Origin: Capnocytophaga sputigena
Lineage (GTDB): Bacteria; Bacteroidota; Bacteroidia; Flavobacteriales; Flavobacteriaceae
NCBI RefSeq assembly: GCF_900446695.1
Contig: NZ_UAVP01000008.1
Span: forward strand, 248,001-312,000
Direction of reading: 5' to 3'
Length of the DNA stretch: 64,000 nt
Each line of letters opens with the position of its first letter. The first letter of the stretch is position 1. A program made the translations under genes and the position numbers. The notes beneath the pieces are model-generated. The model was not told where the DNA came from. It made no database searches and saw nothing but the letters and a program-made list of their open reading frames with translations. Positions 30,393 through 38,865 of the stretch are shown one piece after another.

Positions 30393-30747
30393 ATCTTTTG
30401 CGCTTTATTTTTACAATTACTTGAGCTACATCCCCTCCTATAGGAGGATTAACCTTGGCGATTTTTAGTTTTAGTTTCTGAACCTGTGGAAGTTCTGAGA
30501 AAATTCTATCGGAGATGCGACCTGCTACATTTTCTAACAATTTCGCACGGATAGCCATTTCTTCTTTTACTATTTTGTTCAGATGTACATAATCTACGGT
30601 ATCAATGAGCTCATCGGTTTGGATTGCTTTTTTTAAATCGGCGTATACTTTTAAATCAACGCGATAGTCGCTACCAATAACACCTTCTTCGGCAAGGCAG
30701 CCGTGACAAGCATAGACGCGTATGTTTTTAAGAATAATTTCTTCCAT
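30382..30747 (-). CDS. folB: dihydroneopterin aldolase
   Basis: This 121-residue FolB converts dihydroneopterin to hydroxymethyl-dihydropterin plus glycolaldehyde in folate synthesis. Family marks are the N-terminal IRVYACHGCLAEEGVIGSDYRVDL, the substrate Glu in LLENVAGRI, and the Lys-containing LKIAKVNPPIGGDV (catalytic Lys in the KxxPP loop). The length is normal. It starts 4 bases after the PorP/SprF-like gene and is probably co-transcribed. Confidence 0.93.
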   Translation of the reverse strand: MEEIILKNIRVYACHGCLAEEGVIGSDYRVDLKVYADLKKAIQTDELIDTVDYVHLNKIVKEEMAIRAKLLENVAGRISDRIFSELPQVQKLKLKIAKVNPPIGGDVAQVIVKIKRKRFGS

Positions 30748-30750
30748 TTA

Positions 30751-31710
30751 TTATCGTTGTGCACACTTACAGTTACTAACCCCTTGGAACAAGTCGAGAC
30801 CTAAAGTCAACATATGTGTACCAGAGTTATAGCCTATGAGTTCGTTGAGGGTAACTTGATAAGAATAAGCAGCATAGAACATTCCGAATTTAGCACCTGC
30901 CATAGGGCCTATGTTGAGAGGGCGGAAAAGCTGGTCGTTGAGAGAACGATAGTTCAATCCTACCCAATAGTAATCTTCTATATCAAGCCAACGGAATTTG
31001 ATATTAAAATCGGTTGTAGAACGCCCATCACTTTCGTAGTGTTGGAAGAGGACAGAAGGTTCGATTTCAAATCGGCTATTTTTGTCACGTTTGTAGCGGT
31101 AACCAGTATACACCATATAGTTACGGAGTGCTTTAGGTTCTTCTTTGTAGAAACGCTCGATATCTTTGTTGAGAATGTTGAGAGCTGTAAGGTTGATCCA
31201 CCATTTTTTATAGCGATAAAGGACAGCCACATCGAAGTTATGGTTTACAGTGAAGCGGTCGTTTGTAAGCGCTTGGTCGTTACCAGATATAGTTCTATCA
31301 AACTTATCGATTTCAATTTTAAAAGTATTCAAAGCATAAGAAATACCGAAAGAGATGAAGTGGTTGTCGTAACGGTCGAGAGTAAGGTGGTGAGCGAAGG
31401 TAGCTTTACCCCCCATTTGCTTAGTAAAACCATTGCGGTCGTTATAGAGCATCACCCCTGCCCCACTGCGTTCACCGAGACGCATATCACCTCCAAGTGA
31501 TTGATAGTCGGGAGCGCCTTTTACACCTACCCACTGAGTAACCGCAGAGAGACGGATGCGCACGAAGTCACCAATACCAGCGTAGGTAGGAGCGATTAGG
31601 AACTCGCTATCTGCCAAATACTGATTTTGTTGTGGTAAATTTAGCTCTTGAGAGAAGGCTTTTGGAGCAAAAGCACATACTGCTAAAACAAACAAAACTA
31701 TTTTTTTCAT
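30751..31710 (-). CDS. PorP/SprF family outer-membrane protein
   Basis: This 319-residue barrel has a signal peptide ending AFSQ and the PorP/SprF family pattern: LPQQNQYLADSEFLIAPTYAGI, then YNDRNGFTKQMGGKATFAHHL and GAKFGMFYAAYSYQVTLNELIGYNSGTHML. Some members assist the type IX secretion or gliding system with a particular substrate; SprF, for example, serves SprB. No large type IX substrate is adjacent here, so its client is unknown. The C-terminus NCKCAQR is cysteine-containing. It is followed by folB. Confidence 0.88.
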   Translation of the reverse strand: MKKIVLFVLAVCAFAPKAFSQELNLPQQNQYLADSEFLIAPTYAGIGDFVRIRLSAVTQWVGVKGAPDYQSLGGDMRLGERSGAGVMLYNDRNGFTKQMGGKATFAHHLTLDRYDNHFISFGISYALNTFKIEIDKFDRTISGNDQALTNDRFTVNHNFDVAVLYRYKKWWINLTALNILNKDIERFYKEEPKALRNYMVYTGYRYKRDKNSRFEIEPSVLFQHYESDGRSTTDFNIKFRWLDIEDYYWVGLNYRSLNDQLFRPLNIGPMAGAKFGMFYAAYSYQVTLNELIGYNSGTHMLTLGLDLFQGVSNCKCAQR

Positions 31711-32110
31711 TGTTGATAAAATTAAACTATTAGATTGCTATAATACTCAATTTCTGATTTTATGAGACACCTATTTAGTATATAAGTACAACTCACAAAA
31801 TTTTCAGCAAAGATATTTATTTTTTTTGTGTTACGCTACTATTTGAGTAAAAAAAAACGAATATTTAACGTATTTAGATTTTTTTTAACATTTTTAAAGT
31901 ATGTTTTTTATTGCATATTTTTTAATAAAAATCCTATTTTATTGGATATAATCTAATGTTTTCGTGTTTTTTGTTACTGTTTATTCAATTTTTTGTGGAT
32001 TTTATTGATTTTTTAACCAATTGAGAAAAGAATACCCTTTTACGTGAGTTGTGACGAATATTTTAACACTGAAACAAGAGGTAAGAAGCAAAAAAATAAA
32101 AGAACTAAAA
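31711..32110. other. AT-rich divergent intergenic region
   Basis: This stretch of about 400 bases between the divergent PorP/SprF and DUF3829 genes is extremely AT-rich with many T and A runs. A TATCTTTG box for the minus direction is at 31815-31808, but no good -33 partner was found. I see no gene or RNA structure. Confidence 0.5.
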
Positions 32111-32142
32111 TTTGCTATTTTGCTAATTTTCGCATACTTTTG
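32111..32142 (+). promoter_or_regulatory. promoter of the DUF3829 lipoprotein gene
   Basis: TTTG (32111-32114), 20 bases, then TACTTTTG (32135-32142), 33 bases upstream of the chosen ATG. Its position inside the longer open frame supports the start at 32176. Confidence 0.65.
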
Positions 32143-32175
32143 CCAAAAATTATTCATTTAAATAAAAAAAGCAAT

Positions 32176-33108
32176 ATGAAAAGATTTACTTTTGTATGGG
32201 CGCTCATAGCGCTATTTTTTATAGGCTGTAAAAACAACAACAGCAATAATCCTTTTAGTGGTTCGGCAAGTGGACAACAAGAGGCTAATGAGGTGATTGA
32301 ATATTACAACAACGCCTTAGAACTCTATAAAACATATAACAACTCGTACATCAACCAAGGGGTGAATTATATAGAGAAAGCTCAAGAGTTTGTAGAAAAA
32401 AAAGCAACAGGTGCTTTGGCTATTAAGCCTATCAAACCTATTTTTATGATGATCAGCCCTATGAAAGAAAACAAGGAAGCACCGAAGGGTTTTGGCGACA
32501 AGCAAGAAACCATTAAAAAAGCAATGGAAGAGATGAAACGCAGCGCTCAAGCAATGCGCAATTTAATAGATGCTACTACATCGTACTTAGATGCAGAAGA
32601 TTACAAAGATGACAATGGCAAAAAACTGAAAGACCACCAAAAAGAAGCTGAAGCTCAAGCCTTGGCTTTTAGAGAAAATGCTAAAACACTTCTCAACACA
32701 ATGAGCCCCATCGTAAATCAAGCTGAAGAGAGCAGTTTAGAAGACCACCCTCTAAAAGAACACATCATTTCGTCTAAAAAATTAGTAGCTCAAACAGAAG
32801 AATTTATAGATGAAGTAGAAACTCAAGCTGAAAGCGAGCGCTTAGACGATGCTAAATTGCAAAACTTGTACACTGCTATTGAAGAACAAGTTGCCAAAAA
32901 TGAAAAGTTAGAAATCAGCAACAAAGAATATGCAAGCAGAAAAAGCAGTTTTGATTTTTTCAACAAAAGTGTGAGAGAGTATTTAGGTGCAGCACGCAAA
33001 TTGATACGTAATGCGAAAGAAGCAAAGGAATTTTCGGAAAGAGATTACCAAGAGCTCAACTCTAATTACAACCAATTGATTAACGCTTATAACAATTTTG
33101 TGGATTGA
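32176..33108 (+). CDS. DUF3829 (YiiG-like) lipoprotein
   Basis: This 310-residue lipoprotein has a lipobox (FFIGC) with no acidic export motif after it (KNNNSNN), so it probably faces the periplasm. The body is almost all helix and Lys/Glu-rich, with family features VIEYYNNALELYKTYNN, KDHQKEAEAQALAF and NSNYNQLINAYNNFV. The open frame extends 44 codons upstream, but those residues are not a signal peptide and include the promoter, so the ATG at 32176 is used. Function is unknown. Confidence 0.75.
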   Translation: MKRFTFVWALIALFFIGCKNNNSNNPFSGSASGQQEANEVIEYYNNALELYKTYNNSYINQGVNYIEKAQEFVEKKATGALAIKPIKPIFMMISPMKENKEAPKGFGDKQETIKKAMEEMKRSAQAMRNLIDATTSYLDAEDYKDDNGKKLKDHQKEAEAQALAFRENAKTLLNTMSPIVNQAEESSLEDHPLKEHIISSKKLVAQTEEFIDEVETQAESERLDDAKLQNLYTAIEEQVAKNEKLEISNKEYASRKSSFDFFNKSVREYLGAARKLIRNAKEAKEFSERDYQELNSNYNQLINAYNNFVD

Positions 33109-33136
33109 TATCCAGAATTCTAAAATAATTTCAGAA

Positions 33137-33982
33137 ATGACAGCAACGGATTTAAAAAACAATTATCGCAATATTCGCATTGTAGTTCTATGCTTTGCAA
33201 TCTATATTCTATTGAAATGGTTTTCTCCTTTTTTGATAGTACTCGATTATGATTTTATACAAATACTCATCCCTTTTATCATTTCGGGTATTGTAATATT
33301 TCCTATTGTGGTGATAGGATACAAATTATTAGGCGACAAAGGAAATTACCTTCAGGTATTGGGTATAAAAGGTAATATTAAAGAAGGCTTGGTTGCTGGA
33401 GGTGTGTTGTTTTTGGCAGCTTGGGTCTTTTCTCTTTTTCCTTTAAGCTTTTTACAAAATTTGATGTATGTAAAAAGTCTTTTTTACATTTTTATAAACA
33501 TTTTTGTTGTTGAACTATGCACACGAGCATTCTTCTTTAGGAAAATTAGCTCTTATACAAAATGGGGGTTCTTTCGCATAATTTTATTTTATATAGCTAT
33601 CTATTTGGCTGTAGCTATTGTAACGATTTCTGTAATTTTGCTTTTTAACAAGGACATCCTATCGGGAATAAGCAGTTATTTCAAATTAATGCAAATATTC
33701 TCTATAGACGTACTATTACAAGAAATTTTGTCGGTTATAGGGATTTTTTTGATGTTACTTTTAACGGAAATTTTCCTTTTTTGGCTTTATATGGAATGGA
33801 ATTTCAACTTTTGGGTAGTTGTATTTGCACATTTAGTATTGACTTTGGCTAACGATTTAACTTTTGAGTTTTTAAGTATTGAAATTCCCATTTCAATACT
33901 ATTAATTGCCACTGGTGTGATAGGGACTGTTCTATATAAACAAAGAAAAGGTTTACCTTTAGAAGTAAAACGATTTTGGTAG
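33137..33982 (+). CDS. CPBP-like (Rce1-type) integral membrane protein
   Basis: This 281-residue membrane protein has about seven hydrophobic segments. VVELCTRAFFFRK is placed like the EExxxR motif of CPBP/Rce1 metalloproteases, though one Glu is missing. The late FWVVVFAHLVLTLANDL resembles the family's HxxxN motif. The active site therefore looks partly degenerate, and activity is doubtful. The ATG at 33137 is preferred; the frame opens at 33098 within the preceding gene. It follows the lipoprotein by 28 bases and is probably co-transcribed. Confidence 0.6.
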   Translation: MTATDLKNNYRNIRIVVLCFAIYILLKWFSPFLIVLDYDFIQILIPFIISGIVIFPIVVIGYKLLGDKGNYLQVLGIKGNIKEGLVAGGVLFLAAWVFSLFPLSFLQNLMYVKSLFYIFINIFVVELCTRAFFFRKISSYTKWGFFRIILFYIAIYLAVAIVTISVILLFNKDILSGISSYFKLMQIFSIDVLLQEILSVIGIFLMLLLTEIFLFWLYMEWNFNFWVVVFAHLVLTLANDLTFEFLSIEIPISILLIATGVIGTVLYKQRKGLPLEVKRFW

Positions 33983-34025
33983 TAGCACGACAAGCAATTG
34001 TAACACAATAGGTAATTGCAGCTCT

Positions 34026-34538
34026 TTATCTTTTCTTTCCCATAAAAAAGAGTCCATAACAACGTTCATTTCCTTCTAATTGTAGAAAATCTTTCAGTTG
34101 AAACATAAAACCAGGGGTACCCCAATAACAGCCTACCGCGTGGGCAGTGCAGGTGAGATACATATTCTGTACTGTCATCGCTGTAGCAGCAATTTCTTCC
34201 CATTCGGCTACTTTACCACTAAAATGAACACTGATAGTAACTACGGCATAAGATTTAGCTACTTTTTTCGCTATTTCATTCATTTTTATCTCAGAAAAGC
34301 TCTCTGCCGGTACATTTTCTTTGTATAAACGCACTAATTCTTCTCCCAAACGCACTTTCTCATCACCTTTATACACTTTTAATCGCCAAGGTTTAGTGCG
34401 TTTGTGGTTAGGAGCTTCATCTGCAGAACTAATAATCTCTTGTAAGACTTCTTCGGGTATAGGGCTATCACTATATTCGGGTGGATAGACGCTTTTGCGA
34501 GAGGTAATGATATGCTTGAGTGTTTGGGCTTCTGTCAT
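34026..34538 (-). CDS. nitroreductase-family flavoprotein
   Basis: This 170-residue FMN-binding oxidoreductase has an N-terminal TSRKSVYPPEYSDSPIPEEVL, the SADEAPNHKRTKPWRLKVY motif that binds FMN phosphate, and a C-terminal GCYWGTPGFMFQLKDFLQL. These are typical of the YdjA-like small nitroreductases. The ATG at 34538 is chosen over 34562 because it aligns with family starts. Substrates of such proteins are rarely known. The gene stands alone, convergent with the CPBP-like gene. Confidence 0.85.
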   Translation of the reverse strand: MTEAQTLKHIITSRKSVYPPEYSDSPIPEEVLQEIISSADEAPNHKRTKPWRLKVYKGDEKVRLGEELVRLYKENVPAESFSEIKMNEIAKKVAKSYAVVTISVHFSGKVAEWEEIAATAMTVQNMYLTCTAHAVGCYWGTPGFMFQLKDFLQLEGNERCYGLFFMGKKR

Positions 34539-34618
34539 AATATTAAAAAAATAATGTTTCACGGGGCAAAGATAGTAAATAAAGACGAATTACGAATTAC
34601 TAAAAAAGGAGGTAACAA

Positions 34619-34650
34619 GGTTGTAACTTCAAAAAATAATCGTACATTTG
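34619..34650 (+). promoter_or_regulatory. promoter of the GH92 gene
   Basis: GGTTG (34619-34623), 19 bases, then TACATTTG (34643-34650), 32 bases before the GH92 start codon. Confidence 0.65.
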
Positions 34651-34682
34651 TAGCCTGATTAACCATTTAGAGTTCTAAACGA

Positions 34683-36920
34683 ATGAAGAAACTACTTTCT
34701 TTTGCCACTTTGTGGGTGGCTTTATCACTACACGCACAACAACCTGTGGATTATATCAATCCACTGATTGGTACTTCTAACTTTGGTGCTACGCACCCTG
34801 GCGCAATTGCTCCCCGCGGTATGCTTAGCATTTCACCTTTCAACGTGGCTTTCGATACTACGGGAGTGAAAGCTCCGCTTGAAAAAGATAGTCGATGGCT
34901 TTCAAATCCTTATGTAAATGAAAATAAATTCTTCACGGGGCTTACTCACGTGAACCTCAGCGGGGTGGGCTGTCCTGAATTAGGGGTGATTATCGCGATG
35001 CCTACCACTGGTAAATTGGAGGTAAATCATCTAAAATACGGCTCTACTTACCAAAAAGAAATCTCCAAAGCTGGTTATTACAGCAATTTCCTTACTAAAT
35101 ACAACATCAAAACCGAAGCTACTGCTACCACCCGCGCAGGCATTACTCGCTATCACTTCCCTAAAGGAGAAGCTAATTTGCTCATCAATCTCGGACTCGG
35201 ACTCACCAACGAAAAGGGCGCGATGCTGAAATTCGTATCGCCTACCGAGGTGGAAGGAATGCGTATGGTAGGGACTTTCTGCTATAACAGTCCAGAGCTG
35301 GCTTATCCGGTGTATTTTGTAGCTAAAGTGAACAAAGTAGCCCCTTCTTATGGCGTTTGGCATACGCCTGAAAAACACCAAGGGGTAGAAGCCCAATGGA
35401 TGTGGTACAACGGCGACACCCGCCTCAAAGAACAATTCGCTCGCGAGGTAGTAGGTGATAGTATAGGGGCGTATTTCCGTTATAAATTTGATAAAGAGGA
35501 AGTCGTGGAACTCAAGATGGGTATCTCATACGTGAGCATAGCCAATGCCCGTGAAAACCTTGAAAAAGAAATAGGCAACCGCACTTTCGACGAGGTGTAT
35601 GCCACCACACGCCAAACGTGGAACGATGCCCTCCGCGCTACCGTAGAAGGCGGTACCGACGACCAAAAAACCATATTCTACACGGCTCTGTATCACGCGC
35701 TTATTCACCCCAATCTCCTCAACGATGTGAATGGTGATTACCCTGAGAGCAAGACTAACAAAATAGGCAAAAATCACCAGCGTTATACGGTGTTCTCGCT
35801 TTGGGATACCTATCGCAATTACCACCAATTGCTCACCCTGCTCTACCCCGAACAGCAACTGCAAATGGTGCACACGATGCTCGACATCTATAAAGAAAGC
35901 GGTTGGCTACCCAAATGGGAACTCAATTCTACCGAAACCTTTACGATGGTAGGTGACCCTGCGAGCATAGTATTAGCAGATACTTACCTGCGCGGTCTCA
36001 CCGATTTTGATATACAAACAGCTTACGAGGCGATGCTAAAAGGGGCAAATACGCTTGAAAACAACCCTATACGCCCAGGAGTGAAAGAGTATTGGAAATT
36101 GGGCTACCTGAGTGTAGATGGAGGGGTAAGAGGACCTGTATCTACTACCCAAGAGTATAATGCTGCTGACTTTGCTATTGCGCAAATCGCTAAAAAATTA
36201 GGCAAAAAAGCCGATTACGAGAAGTTTAATAAACAAGCCTATTCGTATAGGAAATTATTCGACAAAGAAACCCATTTATTGCGTCCGCGTCACGCCAATG
36301 GCAAGTGGTATGCGCCTTTCAACCCCGAAAGTGGAGCTAACTTTGAAGAAAATGTAGGCTATATAGAGGGCAATGCGTGGCAATACGTATATATGGTAAC
36401 CCACGATGTAAAAGGAATGATCAAGCTAATGGGCGGTGAAAAACCTTTTGAAAAGCAACTCGACCATATTTTCGACAGTAAACAGTACGATATGGCAAAC
36501 GAACCCGATATTGCCTATCCGTATCTCTACAACTTCCTTAAAGGCAAAGAGTGGAAAACCCAACAGAAGATAGACCAACTCATCAATGAGTATTTTCAAA
36601 ACAAACCTGCGGGACTCCCAGGTAATGAAGATACAGGGGTAATGTCGGCTTGGCTCATTTATGGAATGGCAGGTTTCTATCCTATTACTCCTGCTGAGCC
36701 TAACTATACTTTCACCTCGCCTAAGTTTACTAAAATCACCCTCAAACGCAATCCGCAGTACTATCCTGCTGGTGATTTGGTAATAGAAAGTAATGCTTCG
36801 CCTGAGAACATTTACATTAAGAACATTTACATCGACGACAAACCTTACAAATCCTATTTTATCAGTCACGAGACACTGAAAAATGCTAAGAAAATACGGT
36901 TTGAGTTAGGTAAGAGATAA
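34683..36920 (+). CDS. GH92 exo-alpha-mannosidase
   Basis: This 745-residue exported enzyme of family GH92 comprises calcium-dependent inverting alpha-mannosidases acting on N-glycans and mannans. After the signal peptide (ending LHAQ) it begins PVDYINPLIGTSNFG, the standard family opening. The catalytic (alpha/alpha)6 domain shows SLWDTYRNYHQLLTLLYPE, YIEGNAWQYVYMVTHD and GNEDTGVMSAWLIYGMAGFYP, which holds the conserved E-D catalytic region. The C-terminal residues LGKR and the stop fall in a GTAAGAGATAAGA repeat. In an oral or host-associated bacterium the likely use is trimming host glycoproteins. Confidence 0.95.
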   Translation: MKKLLSFATLWVALSLHAQQPVDYINPLIGTSNFGATHPGAIAPRGMLSISPFNVAFDTTGVKAPLEKDSRWLSNPYVNENKFFTGLTHVNLSGVGCPELGVIIAMPTTGKLEVNHLKYGSTYQKEISKAGYYSNFLTKYNIKTEATATTRAGITRYHFPKGEANLLINLGLGLTNEKGAMLKFVSPTEVEGMRMVGTFCYNSPELAYPVYFVAKVNKVAPSYGVWHTPEKHQGVEAQWMWYNGDTRLKEQFAREVVGDSIGAYFRYKFDKEEVVELKMGISYVSIANARENLEKEIGNRTFDEVYATTRQTWNDALRATVEGGTDDQKTIFYTALYHALIHPNLLNDVNGDYPESKTNKIGKNHQRYTVFSLWDTYRNYHQLLTLLYPEQQLQMVHTMLDIYKESGWLPKWELNSTETFTMVGDPASIVLADTYLRGLTDFDIQTAYEAMLKGANTLENNPIRPGVKEYWKLGYLSVDGGVRGPVSTTQEYNAADFAIAQIAKKLGKKADYEKFNKQAYSYRKLFDKETHLLRPRHANGKWYAPFNPESGANFEENVGYIEGNAWQYVYMVTHDVKGMIKLMGGEKPFEKQLDHIFDSKQYDMANEPDIAYPYLYNFLKGKEWKTQQKIDQLINEYFQNKPAGLPGNEDTGVMSAWLIYGMAGFYPITPAEPNYTFTSPKFTKITLKRNPQYYPAGDLVIESNASPENIYIKNIYIDDKPYKSYFISHETLKNAKKIRFELGKR

Positions 36921-36938
36921 GAGATAAGAGGTAAGAAA
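36911..36938. repeat. GTAAGAGATAAGA repeat supplying the GH92 stop codon
   Basis: The tract GGTAAGAGATAAGAGATAAGAGGTAAGA overlaps the last GH92 codons (LGKR-stop) and runs into the intergenic space. Confidence 0.55.
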
Positions 36939-36942
36939 AACC

Positions 36943-36982
36943 ACCGCTGGCGCGAGCTTGTAGCTCGTGCCAATAAATTAGT
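36943..36982. repeat. 40-bp GGCGCGAGCT hairpin repeat, copy 1
   Basis: CACCGCTGGCGCGAGCTTGT is followed by AGCTCGTGCC and an AT-rich tail ending AAATTA. The arms GGCGCGAGCT/AGCTCGTGCC form a hairpin, and it lies downstream of GH92. Copies 2 and 3 are at 37917-37956 and 38801-38840. Confidence 0.7.
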
Positions 36983-37001
36983 AAATTGACAAATCAATAA
37001 A

Positions 37002-37938
37002 ATGAGTATAATTACAGATTTTAGTAACAGACGAATGTATTTTTGGCGTGGATACTACTTTGGAAAAGAGGGTATTTGGTGTCAGGATTTTGATAAAGAA
37101 AAAGCATTTTGTGTGTTAAAAGACTCTTTGTACAAGGATTATATGGTTAGAGCAATAGCTGATAACGGAAAAACGATAGCTGTTTCTCGTAATATTGGCA
37201 CTAATGAACCATTACTTATGGTTGATGTTGATAAAAAAACTATAAAAAATACCATTTCTAATCATACTTTTATCTATCCTTGTCTTGATAGAGAAGGCAG
37301 CAAAGTGTTTTCAGTAACTAAAAGCGATATTTATAAGAATATTTATGGAAACCCTTTTTGTGTAGATGCCGAAACGGGTAAAGTAATAGCTACTCTCGAC
37401 GAAAAAACACAATGGGGTAACACTGCTTATCATCCTGAGAGCAATTCGGTGTATTTTAGTGCTTTCAAACAGCCTAATCTGTACAAATTCAACTTTGATA
37501 CACTTGCGTTCTCAGCCGTACCTACTGATAAAAAAATACGTATATTTGATTGTAAAGTAGCTTGCGACAACAAAGGTTACTACTATTTAGGCAGTAATAT
37601 CTTGCAGTAATATCTTAGTGTATATGAACAATGAGGACGAGGAAGTTTGGCGCATCAATTTTAAAGAAAAAGAAAAACTTAGTGGCAAAACACTCTTTTC
37701 AATATGTCTTTCTGATAATCCTGATTACATAGCGGTCTATTTGTTAGATGGCAATTGGTTGTTCATCGTCAATCGCAATGATTTTTCATATAAGAAATAT
37801 AAATTAGGAAGAGTAGGGTTTAGTGAGTTTTTCAACAATTCATTGCTATTTATATATAAAAATGACAACTTTAGCACACTCAATTTAGAAACATTAGAAG
37901 AGAAGCCTTTTTTACCCACCGTTGGCGCGAGCATATAA
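37002..37938 (+). pseudogene. beta-propeller-like gene split by a 13-bp tandem duplication
   Basis: Two open frames, 37002-37610 (202 residues) and 37618-37938 (106 residues from a GTG), are parts of one gene. GCAGTAATATCTT occurs twice back to back at 37591-37603 and 37604-37616. Removing one copy joins the frames cleanly (GSNILVYMNNED), giving one protein of about 308 residues with repeated beta-propeller-like strands. No signal peptide is seen. The last codons (TVGASI) come from a copy of the 40-bp repeat, so the original 3' end may also be lost. It is lower in GC than its neighbours. It is either a decaying gene or one that can be restored by slippage. The product is unknown. Confidence 0.8.
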
Positions 37939-37956
37939 CTTGTACCAAACAAATTA
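37917..37956. repeat. 40-bp GGCGCGAGC hairpin repeat, copy 2
   Basis: CACCGTTGGCGCGAGCATAT, then ACTTGTACC and a tail ending AAATTA, is a more diverged copy. It overlaps the end of the disrupted propeller-like gene. Confidence 0.65.
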
Positions 37957-38018
37957 ATCACCATTGCATCACTCCAAGTTCCTCAAAAAAGTTTAAACAC
38001 GTTTTGATAACAATAATA

Positions 38019-38798
38019 ATGATCATACAAAAATTCCTTTATAGATATGTTATATACCTAGTTTCAGTATTTTTTATATCTTGCAATAGCCAAAATAAGA
38101 ATACTCACACAAATAATCAAAATAATTCTTTACAAAAGCTGAAAGATACTATCATATTAGATGGCTCAACAGAAGGAGAACAAATCTATTTATATATCAA
38201 TAAAATCACTCTTGATTCTATTATAGAGAGTGAAATTTTAGGTGAAACAGGAAAGGAGAGGTATTCATTTACCTTCAACAATCAACTAAAAAAAGCTAAT
38301 CATATTCTTTATTCTTATGAAAAACCTATATATCTTTCAAAGAATATAAAACTTAAGGTGAGTAAAGAAGAAGATTTATATTCTTCTAAAGAAGTAAAAC
38401 AAAATTTAAATAAAAAATTTATGTTATATCATAATATCCTTTTCCGAAAAAAGATAGATTGTAAATGGTTTGGAAAATACACTTTAACACTCAATCAAAA
38501 TAATGATGATTGGAGAGAAATTTATGATATTAAGATTGATATCTCAAAAGATTCTATAGTTTATGAAGCAAAAGGATACCAATTATATCAGAGATTTCTA
38601 TTATCTGGAATCTCGAAAAAAGATACTTTATTTTTGTATATTAGCAATATAGAGGACAATATAGGAGGTGTTAATTTTGACGAAGAATCCAAAATTATAA
38701 TGAAAGGAGAACAATTCTTTATAAAAAATGCGTATATTAATTCCTTATCAAAAAAAACTAATTCATCTTATAAATTAGAAAAAGAGAGACATAAGTAA
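38019..38798 (+). CDS. orphan low-GC lipoprotein
   Basis: This is a 259-residue predicted lipoprotein (lipobox VFFISC followed by NSQNK) that I do not recognise. The mature protein is Lys/Asn/Ile-rich, with beta-like stretches such as CKWFGKYTLTLNQNNDDW that suggest a compact beta-sandwich. The ATG at 38019 is used; the frame could open at a TTG at 38004. Base composition is visibly more AT-rich than neighbouring genes. The gene lies between copies 2 and 3 of the 40-bp hairpin repeat, which suggests it was acquired or moved as a cassette. Confidence 0.6.
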   Translation: MIIQKFLYRYVIYLVSVFFISCNSQNKNTHTNNQNNSLQKLKDTIILDGSTEGEQIYLYINKITLDSIIESEILGETGKERYSFTFNNQLKKANHILYSYEKPIYLSKNIKLKVSKEEDLYSSKEVKQNLNKKFMLYHNILFRKKIDCKWFGKYTLTLNQNNDDWREIYDIKIDISKDSIVYEAKGYQLYQRFLLSGISKKDTLFLYISNIEDNIGGVNFDEESKIIMKGEQFFIKNAYINSLSKKTNSSYKLEKERHK

Positions 38799-38800
38799 TT

Positions 38801-38840
38801 CACTGCTGACGCGAACTTGTAGCTCGTGCCTAACAAATTA
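38801..38840. repeat. 40-bp GCGAACTTGTAGCTCG repeat, copy 3
   Basis: CACTGCTGACGCGAACTTGT, then AGCTCGTGCC and TAACAAATTA, directly follows the orphan lipoprotein stop. Confidence 0.65.
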
Positions 38841-38865
38841 ATAAATCAGTAAATTAAAAAACACA

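Noticed and set aside
30814-31500. Open frame of 228 codons on the + strand opposite the PorP/SprF gene
   Set aside because: The minus-strand protein has clear family features and a signal peptide; the + frame has none.
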